Shown here: piece by piece, positions 16,877 through 26,635 of the stretch | Position numbering within the stretch: position 1 is the stretch's first letter | Layout: each line of letters begins with the position of its first letter | NCBI RefSeq assembly: GCF_030622045.1 | Contig: NZ_CP130886.1 | Span: forward strand, 6,890,001 to 6,954,000 | DNA from: Planctellipticum variicoloris | GTDB taxonomy: Bacteria; Planctomycetota; Planctomycetia; Planctomycetales; Planctomycetaceae | Reading direction: 5' to 3' | DNA: 64,000 nucleotides | Notes under the pieces: generated by a model | The model's database searches: none | The model's input: the letters and a program-made list of their open reading frames with translations, nothing else | Told to the model about the DNA's origin: nothing | Position numbers and translations under genes: made by a program

Positions 16877-18321
16877 TCGACTGCATTGCTATTCCGACGA
16901 GCCATTGCCGATTCGGCCTGGCGCAGGCGGACATCACGCCGCCGGTGGGGATCTATCACCGGATGTGGGGGGCGGCGACGCACGATCGGGCGACCGGCGT
17001 GCATCGTCCGCTGACGGCGTCGGCGCTGGCGTTCGCGCCGCTCGATGCCGGCGGACTGCCGTTCGTGCTCGTCGCCCTCGATCATTGCCTGTTGTGGCCG
17101 GAGATGATGGCTTCGCTCCGGCAGACCGTGATGACGGCTCACGGGCTGACGGAAGAGCAACTGCTGGTGACGTTCTCGCATACCCACGCGGCGGGGCTGA
17201 TGGATCCGTCGCGCGGCGACCTGCCGGGGGGAGACCTGATCGCGCCGTACCTGGCCGAACTGCTGATCGTCGTCGTCGACGTGGTGAGCCAGGCGCTGAG
17301 TGCGTTGCGGCCGGCGACGATTTCATATGCCACGGGGCGCTGCACACTGGCCGCCCATCGGGACGCATGGGATCAGTCGTCGCAGCAGTTCGTCTGCGGA
17401 CTCAACCCGGAGGGCTTCGCCGACGATACCGTCCTCGTGGGCCGGATCACCGGCGACGACGGTCGGCTGCTGGCGACCGTTGTGAACTATGCCTGTCATC
17501 CGACGACGCTGGCGTGGGACAACACGCTGATCAGCCCCGACTATCCGGGGGCGATGCGCGAGGTTATCGAGCGGCAGACTGGCGCTCCCTGCGTGTTTCT
17601 GCTGGGCGCGTGCGGGGATCTGGGACCGCGGGACGGATTTGTCGGCGACGTGGCAGTCGCCGACCGCAACGGACGCGAACTGGGCTATGCGGCGCTGGCG
17701 GCGTTCGAATCGCTGGGGCCGGCGGGAACGGATTTCGTCTACGCGGGGCCGGTGGTGTCGGGGGCGACGCTGGGGACGTGGAAGCACGAGCCGCTGACCC
17801 GCGAACGGGCCGAGGCTGTGAAGCACTTTGCGGTCCGCCGGGTCACGGTCGAGACGCCGTATGTCGCGAGTCGTCCGCGACTGGAGGATCTCCGCGCGGA
17901 ACGGGCGGACTGGCAGGCTCAGGAGGAGGCCGCCCGTGCCGCGGGCGATGGCCTGCGCACGCGCGACTGCCGGGCGATGGTGGAGCGGCTGACGCGGGCG
18001 GTGACGCGCTGGAGCGCCTGCCCGCCGGGGGCGACGTTTCCGTATCAGCTCTGTCTTATGCGCATCGGTGACGCGATCTGGATCGCCGGCGAGGGGGAGC
18101 TGTACCAGCTCTTTCAGACGGAGCTGCGAACGCGGTTTCCCCGGTGGACGATCGTGCCGATGATGCTGGGGGACGGCTGGCGATGTTCCTATCTGCCAAC
18201 GCGCGAGACGTACGGGAAGGGAATCTACCAGGAACAGATCGCGATGCTGGCGCCGGGGTGCCTGGAAGGGGTGATCGAGGCGGCGGCGGTGGCGATTGCG
18301 GAGATGACTCAAGGTCACTGA
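16873..18321 (+). CDS. Neutral/alkaline ceramidase N-terminal-domain-like hydrolase
   Basis: A 482-residue protein related to the N-terminal domain of neutral ceramidases. It has GLAQADITPPVG near the start, a metal-binding SHTHAAG loop (about residues 105-111), NYACHPTTLAW and LLGACGDLGPRDG; these His and Gly-rich loops build the zinc site in that family. The immunoglobulin-like C-terminal domain of true ceramidases is absent. No signal peptide is seen with this start, so it is probably cytoplasmic. The real substrate may be an amide other than ceramide; planctomycetes carry many such paralogues. It is coupled to the MFS gene by an ATGA overlap. Confidence 0.82.
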   Translation: MIDCIAIPTSHCRFGLAQADITPPVGIYHRMWGAATHDRATGVHRPLTASALAFAPLDAGGLPFVLVALDHCLLWPEMMASLRQTVMTAHGLTEEQLLVTFSHTHAAGLMDPSRGDLPGGDLIAPYLAELLIVVVDVVSQALSALRPATISYATGRCTLAAHRDAWDQSSQQFVCGLNPEGFADDTVLVGRITGDDGRLLATVVNYACHPTTLAWDNTLISPDYPGAMREVIERQTGAPCVFLLGACGDLGPRDGFVGDVAVADRNGRELGYAALAAFESLGPAGTDFVYAGPVVSGATLGTWKHEPLTRERAEAVKHFAVRRVTVETPYVASRPRLEDLRAERADWQAQEEAARAAGDGLRTRDCRAMVERLTRAVTRWSACPPGATFPYQLCLMRIGDAIWIAGEGELYQLFQTELRTRFPRWTIVPMMLGDGWRCSYLPTRETYGKGIYQEQIAMLAPGCLEGVIEAAAVAIAEMTQGH

Positions 18322-18337
18322 GCGATTGCGGCACGTT

Positions 18338-18745
18338 CTATGGCGCGGCCGGGATCGTGCGGGTGAGCTGGACGCGGTCGGTGAAACGGTCCGGGTAGAG
18401 GACCGTTACCGTCAGGCCGGCGGAATCGCGGCGGATGTCGACCCGGGCCTCAAAGCGGTCGCCGAGATCTGCGGCGGTGATCCGCCAGGTCTCGCCGGCG
18501 TAGGCCGGCGATGTTGCGAGCTGTGCTGCGGCGCGGTTGAGACCCGCCTCCACGAGGGCTTCGGCCTGCAGCCGCCAAGGGGTCCGCTGGAGCTGGCGGG
18601 CGTGGGCGATGACCGACCGGACGACGACCACCCCCAGCAGCGACGCGACCGTCAGCAGCACCAGGGCAATGATCAGGGCTCCTCCTCTGCGAGGGGAGCG
18701 CGGGCGTGCGAGCCGTCCATGGCGCGCGGAAGTCCGTCGGCTCAT
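18338..18745 (-). CDS. Pseudopilin, GspK/PilX-like minor component
   Basis: A 135-residue protein with a basic leader of about 20 residues, then GGALIIALVLLTVASLLGVV, a class III signal and single hydrophobic helix. The residue at +5 is Ala, as allowed in GspK/PilX-type minor pseudopilins that cap the fibre. The remainder is short (LQAEALVEAGLNRAAAQLA, then beta strands). Last of three overlapping minus-strand pseudopilin genes; its ATG overlaps the stop of the previous gene by 4 bp. Probably part of a type II secretion or type IV pilus-like system whose main genes are elsewhere. Confidence 0.78.
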   Translation of the reverse strand: MSRRTSARHGRLARPRSPRRGGALIIALVLLTVASLLGVVVVRSVIAHARQLQRTPWRLQAEALVEAGLNRAAAQLATSPAYAGETWRITAADLGDRFEARVDIRRDSAGLTVTVLYPDRFTDRVQLTRTIPAAP

Positions 18746-19269
18746 CGGGGGGGCTCCGTGGCCGGGGGGCGTTGACGGTGTTCGCGTCCCAGTTCGGCGT
18801 CGATGGTCAGGGCATGCGCTCGGGCCGCCGGATGAATCGTGTCGTCGAGTGCGGCGGCCGGGAAGGTCACACGGAGCGTGACGAGCCGGGCCTCGGCGTC
18901 CTCAGTCACTTCGGTCTGCTGATCGGGAAATCGCCAGACATCGTGACGGGACATCGATGGTTGATGACGTTCGACGGCTCCGTCGCGGAGGGCGTAGTCG
19001 ATTCGTCCGCCGGGCGCGGTGAGCTGCAATTCCTGACCGATCGGTTCGGCGGAGACGAAAATGCCTGCATCGGTCGCCGCGTGGACGTCACGGCGGAATT
19101 GAATTGTGAGTTGCTCCCACTGACGAAGCTGCGAGACGCGGGCGGCGGTGGCGACTTCGGCGACCAGCAGTCCACGCAGCAGCGTCCCGACCATCAGGAG
19201 GAGTCCCGAGAGGATTGCGATGACGACCATCAACGAAATCAGGCTGACGCCGCGGCGGGTCGACTTCAT
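18742..19269 (-). CDS. Pseudopilin, GspJ/PilW-like, lacking Glu5
   Basis: A 175-residue prepilin-like protein. A short leader KSTRRG is followed by VSLISLMVVIAILSGLLLMV. The residue at +5 after the presumed cleavage Gly is Ser instead of the usual Glu, which normally neutralises the next subunit's N-terminus, so assembly may differ or it may act as an initiator. A soluble region of beta character follows (QLTIQFRRDVHAATDAG, LVTLRVTFP). It overlaps the genes on both sides by 4 bp (ATG at 19269; stop at 18742). Processing would be by a PilD-type peptidase not present here. Confidence 0.78.
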   Translation of the reverse strand: MKSTRRGVSLISLMVVIAILSGLLLMVGTLLRGLLVAEVATAARVSQLRQWEQLTIQFRRDVHAATDAGIFVSAEPIGQELQLTAPGGRIDYALRDGAVERHQPSMSRHDVWRFPDQQTEVTEDAEARLVTLRVTFPAAALDDTIHPAARAHALTIDAELGREHRQRPPATEPPR

Positions 19270-19721
19270 GGGGGGCCTCCCGCGCGAAAGACCCAGCCGG
19301 TGAGTCGGACGGGGCGGGCCGGTCCGTGGCGATCCTGCCAGCGAATCGTGACCGCGATCCGTCGGGCGGGGGGGCCATCGGGCTCGTCCGCGACGGTAAC
19401 TTCGGCTTGGCCCTGGGGGAGCAGTTGGAGGACGTCTTCGGGCAGAGGGACGGATTCCGTCGCGCCGGCGGCCAGGTCGACGTACTCGCGGGCGGTCCAG
19501 CGTTCGAGGAGGTTGGCGGCATGAGTCAGGGCGACGAGCCGGCGGTCGGACGCCTGGCGCTGTCGTGCGGTCGACGCGAGCAGCGGCACCATCACGGTGA
19601 ACAGGATGCCCAGCAGGACGCAGGTGACGATCAGTTCGAGCAATGTGAACGCGCGGCGCCGACGCTCGCGCGAAGCGTTGCGTCGTCCGACGGTCACGAC
19701 AGTCCGAAACGAAAGCTGCAT
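19266..19721 (-). CDS. Pseudopilin with type IV prepilin signal
   Basis: A 151-residue protein: basic leader ending RRRRA, then FTLLELIVTCVLLGILFTVM with Glu at +5, a canonical prepilin signal and N-terminal helix. The soluble part follows (LLERWTAREYVDLAAG, IAVTIRWQDRHG). It is the first gene of the three-gene pseudopilin set. An in-frame GTG at 19787, with a stronger ribosome-binding site (GAGGGTGAC), would lengthen the leader to about 46 residues; I prefer the ATG at 19721, which gives 24, but both are possible. Likely a minor (H/I-type) subunit of a type II secretion pseudopilus. Confidence 0.78.
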   Translation of the reverse strand: MQLSFRTVVTVGRRNASRERRRRAFTLLELIVTCVLLGILFTVMVPLLASTARQRQASDRRLVALTHAANLLERWTAREYVDLAAGATESVPLPEDVLQLLPQGQAEVTVADEPDGPPARRIAVTIRWQDRHGPARPVRLTGWVFRAGGPP

Positions 19722-19970
19722 CCGGGATTCCGGGGAAGGAGCCACGCGAGCGATTGGAGGCGGAGTTGTGCGAGAAATCGAGCACACGCGTCACCCTCTG
19801 GATTAACGTACCCGAAGTCGGAACGCAAGCGGGCCGGACGAGGCCGCGGGGCTGACGGCTTGTTCCCGAGGTCAGCCGGTCGATGCCGGGCGGATTCCGG
19901 CGGGCGTTCGTGGTAGTCTTTTCCGCATTAACACACTCCGATCTTCCTGCACTGAGGACTGGCGCGTTCC

Positions 19971-20723
19971 ATGATTTCGATCGATCTGTCGGGCAAGGTG
20001 GCCGTGGTGACTGGCGGCGGTCAGGGGCTGGGGCTGGCGACGGCCCGTCGGCTGCAGGCGGCGGGGGCGCGCGTCGCGGTCAACTATCTGGATGACGCCG
20101 ACGGGGCCAATCGTCGGACGGCGGAGACGGCCCTCGCCGAGCTGGGGGATGCGGGTTTCGTCGCTCCTGGCGATGTCCGCTCGCGCGTCGGGATGGAGCA
20201 GTTCTTTGACGCGGTGGTCGCGAAATGGGGGCGGGTCGATCTGCTGGTCAACAATGCGGCGATTCTGCGGGACCGGACGTTGAAGAATCTGAGCGACGCC
20301 GAGTGGGACGACGTGATCGAGACGAATCTGTCGGGCGTGTTTCGGGTCTGCAAAGCGGCGCTGCCGCGGATGCAGGACGGTGGTCGAATCGTCAGCATGG
20401 CTTCGATCTCGGGAGTGATCGGTTTCTTCGGGCAGGCAAACTATGCCTCGGCCAAGGCCGGGGTGATTGCGATGACGAAGGTGCTGAGCAAAGAGCTGGC
20501 CCCCCGACGGATCACGGTGAACGCCGTCGCGCCCGGGGTCGTGCTGACGGAGATGGGAAAATCGATTCCGGACGAGGTCCGGGCGCAGATGATTGCCCAG
20601 ATTCCGCTGCGGCGGTTCGGAGAGCCGGACGAGATTTCGAACGTCATCGCGTTTCTCTGCAGCGACTTGGCTTCGTATGTGACCGGACAGACGATCCATG
20701 TCAATGGGGGCTGGTGGGCATGA
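19971..20723 (+). CDS. fabG: SDR-family 3-oxoacyl-/acetoacetyl-CoA reductase
   Basis: A 250-residue classical short-chain dehydrogenase. Gly-rich NAD(P) loop TGGGQGLG (14-21), NNAAIL (94-99), and catalytic Ser145, Tyr158 and Lys162 (YASAK). It reduces a 3-oxoacyl thioester to the 3-hydroxyacyl form. In general it resembles FabG, but its place in one operon with a CoA-transferase and a thiolase suggests acetoacetyl-CoA or another short 3-oxoacyl-CoA as substrate. The symbol reflects family resemblance. Its stop overlaps the CoA-transferase start by 4 bp. Confidence 0.85.
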   Translation: MISIDLSGKVAVVTGGGQGLGLATARRLQAAGARVAVNYLDDADGANRRTAETALAELGDAGFVAPGDVRSRVGMEQFFDAVVAKWGRVDLLVNNAAILRDRTLKNLSDAEWDDVIETNLSGVFRVCKAALPRMQDGGRIVSMASISGVIGFFGQANYASAKAGVIAMTKVLSKELAPRRITVNAVAPGVVLTEMGKSIPDEVRAQMIAQIPLRRFGEPDEISNVIAFLCSDLASYVTGQTIHVNGGWWA

Positions 20724-22288
20724 TGTCCCCGGTTTCGCACAAGCTCTGCACGGCGGAATCAGCCGTCGCGCGGATTTCATCGGGTGCGACTGTGGCGTGC
20801 GGCGGGTTCGTCGGGGCCGCGCATCCGGAGGCGCTGACGAGCGCGCTCGAACAACGCTTTCTGGCCACCGGGACGCCTCGTGATTTGACTCTGGTTTACG
20901 GAGCGGGCCAGGGGGACGGGAAGCAGCGGGGGCTGAACCATCTTGCCCATTCTGGCCTGCTGAAACGGGTTATCGGAGGCCACTGGGGACTGGCGCCGCG
21001 GCTGGGGCAGATGGCGCTTTCCGGGGAGATCGAGGCCTACAATTTCCCGCAGGGGGTGATCTGCGAACTGTTCCGCGACATTGCCGGGGGGCGTCCCGGC
21101 TGCATCACGCACGTCGGTCTGGAGACGTTCATCGATCCGCGGCATGGAGGCGGACGTCTGAATGCGAAGACGACCGAGCCGTTGGTGGAGCGGGTCGAAC
21201 TGGCGGGGCGGACGTGGCTGTTTTATCACGCGTTTCCGATTCATGTCGGTCTGATTCGTGCGACGGCTGCCGATCCGCTAGGCAATCTGGTGATGGATGA
21301 TGAGGCCGTGATCGGTGAGGTGCTGCCGATCGCCCAGGCGGCGCGAAACAGCCGGGGAATCGTGCTGGCGCAGGTCCGGCGGCTGCTCGATCGGCCGGCC
21401 GATCCGAAACGGGTCCGGGTCCCCGGCATCCTCGTCGATCACATCGTTGTTGCGGATGACGATCATCACTGGCAGACGTTCGGGGAAGCCAGCAATCCCC
21501 GGTACTGCGAACCGGCTTCCAGCGACGGCGACTGCTGGAAGCTGCCGCCGTTGCCGCTGGATGAACGGCGGATTATTGCAGCACGGGCCTGCGACGAGCT
21601 GCCGGCCGGGGCGATTGCGAATCTGGGAATCGGTCTGCCGGAAGGAGTCGCCCGCATTGCGGCCGAGCGGGGCGTGCTCGGAGACTTTACGTTGACAGTC
21701 GAGAGCGGCCCCATTGGCGGGTTGCCGGCGGGGGGGCTGAGCTTTGGCGCGGCGATTCACCCGCAGGCGATCATCGATCAGCCGTCGCAGTTTGATTTCT
21801 ACGACGGCGGCGGTCTCGATTTCGCGGCGCTGGGGGCGGCGCAGGTGGATGCCGCCGGCAATGTGAATGTCTCGCGGTTTGGAGAGCGATTCGCGGGGGT
21901 CGGGGGATTCGTCAACATCTCGCAGAACGCGCGGCGGCTGGTCTTCTGCGGCACGTTCACGACCGGCGGGCTGGAGGTTGCCGTCGAGCAGGGTCGCCTG
22001 CGGATTGTCCAGGAAGGCCGTGTTCGCAAGTTTGTCCGGCAAGTCGAGCAGGTTTCGTTCAGCGGCGAGCAGGCCCGGCGGCTCAACCACGATGTGCTGT
22101 TCGCCACCGAGAGGGCAGTCTTCCGGCTGACCGGCGACGGCCTGGAGCTGATTGAGCTGGCGCCGGGGATCGATCTCCAGTCGCAGGTGCTGGATCTGAT
22201 GGAGTTCCGGCCGCTGATGAGAGAAGTCCGACCGATGGCGGCGCATTTGTTTGCGCCGCCGCGCTCAGTTGAGGAATCGGCGTTATGA
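20720..22288 (+). CDS. Acyl-CoA:acetate/3-ketoacid CoA-transferase, fused alpha-beta
   Basis: A 522-residue family I CoA-transferase with both halves in one chain, as in YdiF and propionate CoA-transferase. The alpha half begins [19 protein letters not shown]; the beta half has [13 protein letters not shown] and the catalytic Glu in TVESGPIGG. It moves CoA between short-chain acids through a glutamyl-CoA intermediate. The start at 20720 overlaps the reductase stop (ATGA), and the end overlaps the thiolase start (22285), so all three proteins are probably made in fixed ratio for ketone-body-like or 3-hydroxyacid turnover. Confidence 0.9.
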   Translation: MMSPVSHKLCTAESAVARISSGATVACGGFVGAAHPEALTSALEQRFLATGTPRDLTLVYGAGQGDGKQRGLNHLAHSGLLKRVIGGHWGLAPRLGQMALSGEIEAYNFPQGVICELFRDIAGGRPGCITHVGLETFIDPRHGGGRLNAKTTEPLVERVELAGRTWLFYHAFPIHVGLIRATAADPLGNLVMDDEAVIGEVLPIAQAARNSRGIVLAQVRRLLDRPADPKRVRVPGILVDHIVVADDDHHWQTFGEASNPRYCEPASSDGDCWKLPPLPLDERRIIAARACDELPAGAIANLGIGLPEGVARIAAERGVLGDFTLTVESGPIGGLPAGGLSFGAAIHPQAIIDQPSQFDFYDGGGLDFAALGAAQVDAAGNVNVSRFGERFAGVGGFVNISQNARRLVFCGTFTTGGLEVAVEQGRLRIVQEGRVRKFVRQVEQVSFSGEQARRLNHDVLFATERAVFRLTGDGLELIELAPGIDLQSQVLDLMEFRPLMREVRPMAAHLFAPPRSVEESAL

Positions 22289-23454
22289 CGCGCATTGTGA
22301 TTTGTGCGGCCCGGCGGACTCCGTTTGGCAAGTTTCGGGGCGGGCTGGCGATGGTGGGGCCGGTCGAGCTGGCGACTGCGGCGGGGCGGGCGGTTCTGCG
22401 GGATCTGAATCCCGCGGGAATTGATCTGGTCGTCTTGGGGAACGTGCTGGCGGCCGGCCACGGAATGAACATTGCCCGGCAGGTCGGCGTGCAGCTTGGA
22501 CTGCCGCTTGAAGTCCCGGCGTACACGGTCAACATGATGTGCGCCTCCGGGCTGCAGTCGGTGCTGCTGGGGGCTCAGGCGATTCGGGCCGGGGAGGCGC
22601 GGGCGGTTCTCTGCGGCGGCGTGGAGTCGATGTCGCAGTCGCCGCTGCTGGTTTCACGACCGGCCCCGAAGGAGGCGCCGGATGTCGCCACGGCGGTCGA
22701 CTCGATGTTGCGCGACGGCCTCGTCGACAGCTTCAGTCACCGGCACATGGGGGAGACTGTCGAGGATCTGGCGGCTGAATACGGCATCACGCGCGCGGAG
22801 CAGGACGCGTTTGCGGCCCGGAGCCAGCGCAACTGGGCGGCGGCTCAGGCCGCGGGACGCTTTGCGGACGAGCTGGTTCCCCTGAACGGGCTGGAAGCCG
22901 ACGAACATCCGCGACCGCAGTCGACGGAGGAGTCTCTGGCGAGCTTGAGGACGGTGTTTCGACCGGACGGGACGATCACGGCGGGGAATGCGTCCGGCGT
23001 CAACGACGGGGCGGCGGTGCTGCTGCTGGCGGACAGTGAATGGGCGAAGTCGCAGGGTTGGCCGGCGCTGGCGGAGTTCGAACTGGGGGGCGTGGTCGGT
23101 TGCGATCCGCAGCGGATGGGGCTGGGGCCGGTGCATGCGCTGCGGGGGCTCGTGGCGCGACGAGGGGGAGCCATCAACGATTTCGATACGCTGGAGCTGA
23201 ACGAGGCCTTCGCGGCACAGAGCCTGGCCTGCCTGCGGGAACTCGGCCTGTCCGCGGATGGGTTGGAACGCGGACGGCCTGTTGTGAATCCTGACGGCGG
23301 GGCGATCGCGCTGGGTCATCCGATCGGCGCCAGCGGCGCGCGGCTGCTGACGCATCTTGCGTGGCGGATTGCCCGCGGGGAGTCGAACCGGGCGGCCGCA
23401 GCGCTATGTGTTGGCGGAGGGATGGGGATTGCCGCGGCGGTGAAGACTGCGTAA
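22285..23454 (+). CDS. Thiolase (acetyl-CoA acetyltransferase type)
   Basis: A 389-residue thiolase. Nucleophile Cys86 in [17 protein letters not shown]; the general-base His in [14 protein letters not shown]; and the second Cys in CVGGGMG near the C-terminus. It condenses or cleaves acetyl-CoA and acetoacetyl-CoA or similar 3-ketoacyl-CoA. It closes the reductase, CoA-transferase, thiolase operon, with a 4-bp overlap upstream. The sulfatase gene converges 68 bp downstream. Confidence 0.92.
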   Translation: MTRIVICAARRTPFGKFRGGLAMVGPVELATAAGRAVLRDLNPAGIDLVVLGNVLAAGHGMNIARQVGVQLGLPLEVPAYTVNMMCASGLQSVLLGAQAIRAGEARAVLCGGVESMSQSPLLVSRPAPKEAPDVATAVDSMLRDGLVDSFSHRHMGETVEDLAAEYGITRAEQDAFAARSQRNWAAAQAAGRFADELVPLNGLEADEHPRPQSTEESLASLRTVFRPDGTITAGNASGVNDGAAVLLLADSEWAKSQGWPALAEFELGGVVGCDPQRMGLGPVHALRGLVARRGGAINDFDTLELNEAFAAQSLACLRELGLSADGLERGRPVVNPDGGAIALGHPIGASGARLLTHLAWRIARGESNRAAAALCVGGGMGIAAAVKTA

Positions 23455-23522
23455 GTGACGCTGAATTGCGGGAGATTGTCGAGGGGCAGATGTCTGGCCT
23501 GAGGACCGTTCCGTCTCCCGCG

Positions 23523-25691
23523 TTACGGTCTGACGCCCAGGTGTTCCAGCACGGTCGTCGACACGCGCCCGACGTACTCGCCGGCTTTGACCGCCTTCCG
23601 CAATTCGGGAATCGCCGGGCGGGCAAGTTCGCCGAGGCGGTTCAGGGCGATGGCGGCGTGGAGGCCGACGCTGTCCTGGGGATCTTCGAGGCGCTGCGTC
23701 AGATCGCTGAGCCGGACCGACTTCGAACCAGCCGCCAGTAACGTCTGAACCAGCAGAATCTGGACCGCCGGAGACTGTTCGGCGGTGACCAGTTCCTCGA
23801 ACCTTGATACGAGGACTGCGGGAAGGGCTTTCGCGCCGTCGGTGAGCTGCCAGACGGCCCACCAGCGGACGGAGCCGGCGGAGTCGGTCAGTGCGGCGAC
23901 GTATTCCTGCGTGTGATCGCCCGGTTGAAGTTCGAGATCCTTGAGGGCTTTTGCACGCTCTAGTTCGCCGGTCTCGAACAGAGCTTCCCGCCAGTGGACC
24001 GGTGCGACATCCGGCTTCGCGGCGACGTCCTCGTCGCCCGGCTGGAACGGGACGATCTCGCTGTCTTTGTTGCCGAGTCGGAAGGCGCGCAGCTCGATCT
24101 GTTCATCGCGGTCCAGCAGCACGCGGCCAGCCGCGTCAGGGAGGAGCCAGGTCTGGCGATTGCCGGCCCCTGCGTTATTGCGCCGCCAGCCGATCGAGGC
24201 GCCGGGTGTATTGGAATAGACGCGATAGGCCTGGCGTCCGCCGCCGTCCGCGGCGATGTCCCGCGCAATGCCCGGTGCGGCGGTGACCGCCCAGACCCCG
24301 CCCGGTCGTTTGAGTTCGTCGAGCATCGGTTCGGGGAGGAGGGCGGTGTCGCCGATCTCGCGCATCCAGCGGTCGAGCTCCGTGCGGAAGCGGAGCAGCG
24401 TCGCGCGGTGCTCGGGGCGGTCGGCGAGGTTGGTCAGTTCGTCGGGATCGGCCTCGGTATCGAACAACTCTTCCACCGGCTTCGTGGGGCGGAAGAAGAG
24501 CTCCGGCGGTCCGGCGAGCGTTCCCTCGGCGTGCATGCGGCGCATCTCCTTGAGGATCGGCATCTCGTTCATGTAGGAGATGTCCTGCCCGTAGGAGACC
24601 TGTGACAGGAAGTTGCGGAGGTACTTGAATCGCTTGTCGCGGACCATGCGGATGCAGTCGTAGGCCTCGTCCATCCGGTCGCGATGCCCGTAGACGTACT
24701 GCCGCGGAGCGACCGGCTCGGGGCCAAGGAACGGCTGACCCTGGAAATGCCTGGGAAGGGACACGCCGGCGAGCGTCAGCATCGTCGGAGCGAAGTCGAC
24801 AAAGGCGACCAGATCATCGCAGGTGGAACCGGCCGAGAATTGAGGAGTCCGGTCGCCGAAGACGAGCGTGCGATATTTTTCCGGGACGCGGACCAGCAGG
24901 GGGACGTGGGTTCCGGAGTCGTAGAGCCAGCGCTTGCAGCGGGTCAGACCCCGGCCGTGATCGCCCCAGAACCAGACGATAGTGTCGTCGGCCAGCCCGG
25001 CGGCTTCCAGTTCGCGCAGGACTTCGCCGACCTGGGTGTCCATCGCGGAGACCGTATCGGCGTAGTCGGCGTAATTCCGGCGGACGACGGACGTATCCGG
25101 CCAGAAGGGGGGCAATACGGCCTGGGCGGGATCGTGTTTCAGAGCGTCCGGCAGGGCGGTGATCAGCTTCTGCGTCGCGGGACTGGGATTGCGGGCCTGG
25201 CTTTCGTGGGAAGTTGTGAAGTTGAAGACGGCGAAGAAGGGCTGACCGTCGGCCCGTTGCTTCCAGTGGGCTTTGCCGCTGCTCTCGTCCCAGGCGGAGC
25301 CGGGGGAATCGAACTGGTAGTCGGTCTTGGAGTTGTTCGTGCAATAGTAGCCCGCCTGGCGGAGATATTCGGGGAAGCATTTGACGACCGCCGGGGGGAC
25401 GCCCTTGCAGCGCATGTGCTGCGTGCCGATGGAGGGGGGATACATGCCAGTGATCAGCCCGCTGCGCGACGGGGCGCAGACGCCGGCGTGGGTGAAGCAG
25501 CGCGTGTAGCGGACGGATTCCGTCGCGAAGCGGTCGAGATGCGGCGTGCGAGCGTAGGCATCGCCGTAGCAGCCGAGGTCCGGGCTGAGATCTTCGGCGC
25601 TGATCCAGAGGATGTTGGGCCGGTCGGCGGCGGAGAGAGCCGGCGTCAGACTGGCGACCAGCAGCAAGGCGGGGAACAGGCGGCGAAGCAT
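23523..25691 (-). CDS. Secreted sulfatase with C-terminal HEAT-like repeats
   Basis: A 722-residue protein with a signal peptide (residues 1-20). The alkaline-phosphatase-fold sulfatase domain begins RPNILWISAEDL; Cys72 in CAPSR (72-76) is the formylglycine site, followed by SGLITGMYPP. The C-terminal 120 or so residues look like HEAT repeats (LLVQTLLAAGS, LHAAIALNRLGELA). It hydrolyses sulfate esters, probably on polysaccharides in the periplasm. Sulfatases of this type are abundant in planctomycetes and commonly act on sulfated fucans, which would fit the fucose-type microcompartment further along, though that link is inference. The ATG at 25691 gives a clean signal peptide. Confidence 0.92.
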   Translation of the reverse strand: MLRRLFPALLLVASLTPALSAADRPNILWISAEDLSPDLGCYGDAYARTPHLDRFATESVRYTRCFTHAGVCAPSRSGLITGMYPPSIGTQHMRCKGVPPAVVKCFPEYLRQAGYYCTNNSKTDYQFDSPGSAWDESSGKAHWKQRADGQPFFAVFNFTTSHESQARNPSPATQKLITALPDALKHDPAQAVLPPFWPDTSVVRRNYADYADTVSAMDTQVGEVLRELEAAGLADDTIVWFWGDHGRGLTRCKRWLYDSGTHVPLLVRVPEKYRTLVFGDRTPQFSAGSTCDDLVAFVDFAPTMLTLAGVSLPRHFQGQPFLGPEPVAPRQYVYGHRDRMDEAYDCIRMVRDKRFKYLRNFLSQVSYGQDISYMNEMPILKEMRRMHAEGTLAGPPELFFRPTKPVEELFDTEADPDELTNLADRPEHRATLLRFRTELDRWMREIGDTALLPEPMLDELKRPGGVWAVTAAPGIARDIAADGGGRQAYRVYSNTPGASIGWRRNNAGAGNRQTWLLPDAAGRVLLDRDEQIELRAFRLGNKDSEIVPFQPGDEDVAAKPDVAPVHWREALFETGELERAKALKDLELQPGDHTQEYVAALTDSAGSVRWWAVWQLTDGAKALPAVLVSRFEELVTAEQSPAVQILLVQTLLAAGSKSVRLSDLTQRLEDPQDSVGLHAAIALNRLGELARPAIPELRKAVKAGEYVGRVSTTVLEHLGVRP

Positions 25692-25719
25692 GGTGCGGCT
25701 CCGGAGGTCGATTCGGAAG

Positions 25720-26058
25720 TTATTCAGCCTCTCTGCTGGCCGGGGACATGGCGACTTCGATCCTGAGGGTCTCAACGAGTCGGTCGATCGCCGAGCTCGG
25801 CAGGTCGCCGGTCCCGGCGAGGAACGCCTCCAGATCGCCCCAGCCGACACCGGCGGCGGCTGCCAGCGCATCGAGCGGGATGTCGCTCGTGTGGATCGCC
25901 CGCCGCACGAATCCGCTGAATGTTCGCTCCTTGCCGGCGCGGGCGAAAGCATCCATCATCGCGTCGACGTCGTCGCGTTCTTGCTCAAATTCCGCCAGGG
26001 AAGCCCTCCATCGGTCGAGCAGCCTGGCGGATTCTTCGGGAGTCCTCGGGCCGATCAT
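25720..26058 (-). CDS. Putative antitoxin, HTH-like
   Basis: A 112-residue acidic protein. A helical N-terminal half (RWRASLAEFEQERDDVDAMM) is followed by a candidate helix-turn-helix (IPLDALAAAAGVGWGDLEAF). The ATG at 26058 has GGAGAG upstream and overlaps the stop of the BrnT-like toxin gene by 4 bp, the usual toxin-antitoxin coupling. It is 28 bp upstream of the sulfatase on the same strand. The antitoxin role is inferred from the arrangement and the DNA-binding-like helix, not from a recognised antitoxin family. Confidence 0.6.
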   Translation of the reverse strand: MIGPRTPEESARLLDRWRASLAEFEQERDDVDAMMDAFARAGKERTFSGFVRRAIHTSDIPLDALAAAAGVGWGDLEAFLAGTGDLPSSAIDRLVETLRIEVAMSPASREAE

Positions 26059-26300
26059 GGTTCTCTCCGGTCGTAGGCGGTCACAGGTACGACGGTGATG
26101 CCGTCGTCCATTAGTTCGTAGACGCAACGAATGTAGCGGTCGGCAGCGGTGCGCCCGTCAGCGAACCGGCGCGGCTGCGTCCTGCTGAGTCCGCGCCGGA
26201 CTGGGTGCATGACAACCTCCTCAAATTCTTCCGGGGTGACGCCGTGTTCGGCCAGGTGGGCCTCGATTTCCGGCGTCCAGAAGAATTCGAACCAGGCCAT
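26055..26300 (-). CDS. BrnT-like toxin candidate
   Basis: An 81-residue protein. FFWTPEIEAHLAEHGVTPEE at the N-terminus and DRYIRCVYEL with VVPVTAYDRREP at the C-terminus follow the layout of BrnT/RelE-fold ribonuclease toxins (helical E-x2-L-x-x-HG-V-x2-EE, then strands with a basic end). The ATG at 26300 has GGTGAAG upstream. Translationally coupled to the downstream HTH-like gene. If real, it would cleave RNA when the partner is lost. The BrnT assignment is from pattern only. Confidence 0.6.
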   Translation of the reverse strand: MAWFEFFWTPEIEAHLAEHGVTPEEFEEVVMHPVRRGLSRTQPRRFADGRTAADRYIRCVYELMDDGITVVPVTAYDRREP

Positions 26301-26635
26301 CTTCACCACTTCCGCTTGCAGTTCGCAACACCGTGTGGCGTATCGTTGATTCTGAGAATATTCTATCAACGCCATCCGAGGCGTCAGGTTGAAAAAAGAG
26401 AGACAAAAGCCATCAGTTCAAGCGGGGCATGGCGGCCCCCGTTCTGGCGCCGGCCGTCCGCCGGTCGACACGGCGCCGAAAATCCTGAAGCTCTGCCCGG
26501 CAAACTTCGCCTGGTTCGTGACGGTCGAGCAACCGAGCGTCGCGAACTATGGCGTGAACTGATTCGGTTGAGATGTTCGCTTCCGGGGCTGCTCGGAAGC
26601 GGTTTCCGGAGCAATTCCGCTACGGTCGCACAGAC
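26301..26635. other. Intergenic stretch
   Basis: About 335 bp between the divergent toxin-antitoxin and membrane-protein genes. It should hold promoters for both. I see no repeat or RNA gene; an in-frame start at 26573 for the membrane protein is possible but unlikely. Confidence 0.45.

Noticed and set aside
18742-19794. A longer 350-codon frame including the GspJ-like pseudopilin
   Set aside because: The N-terminal half overlaps the neighbouring pseudopilin in another frame and reads as Arg/Pro-rich shadow; the prepilin leader gives the true start at 19269.
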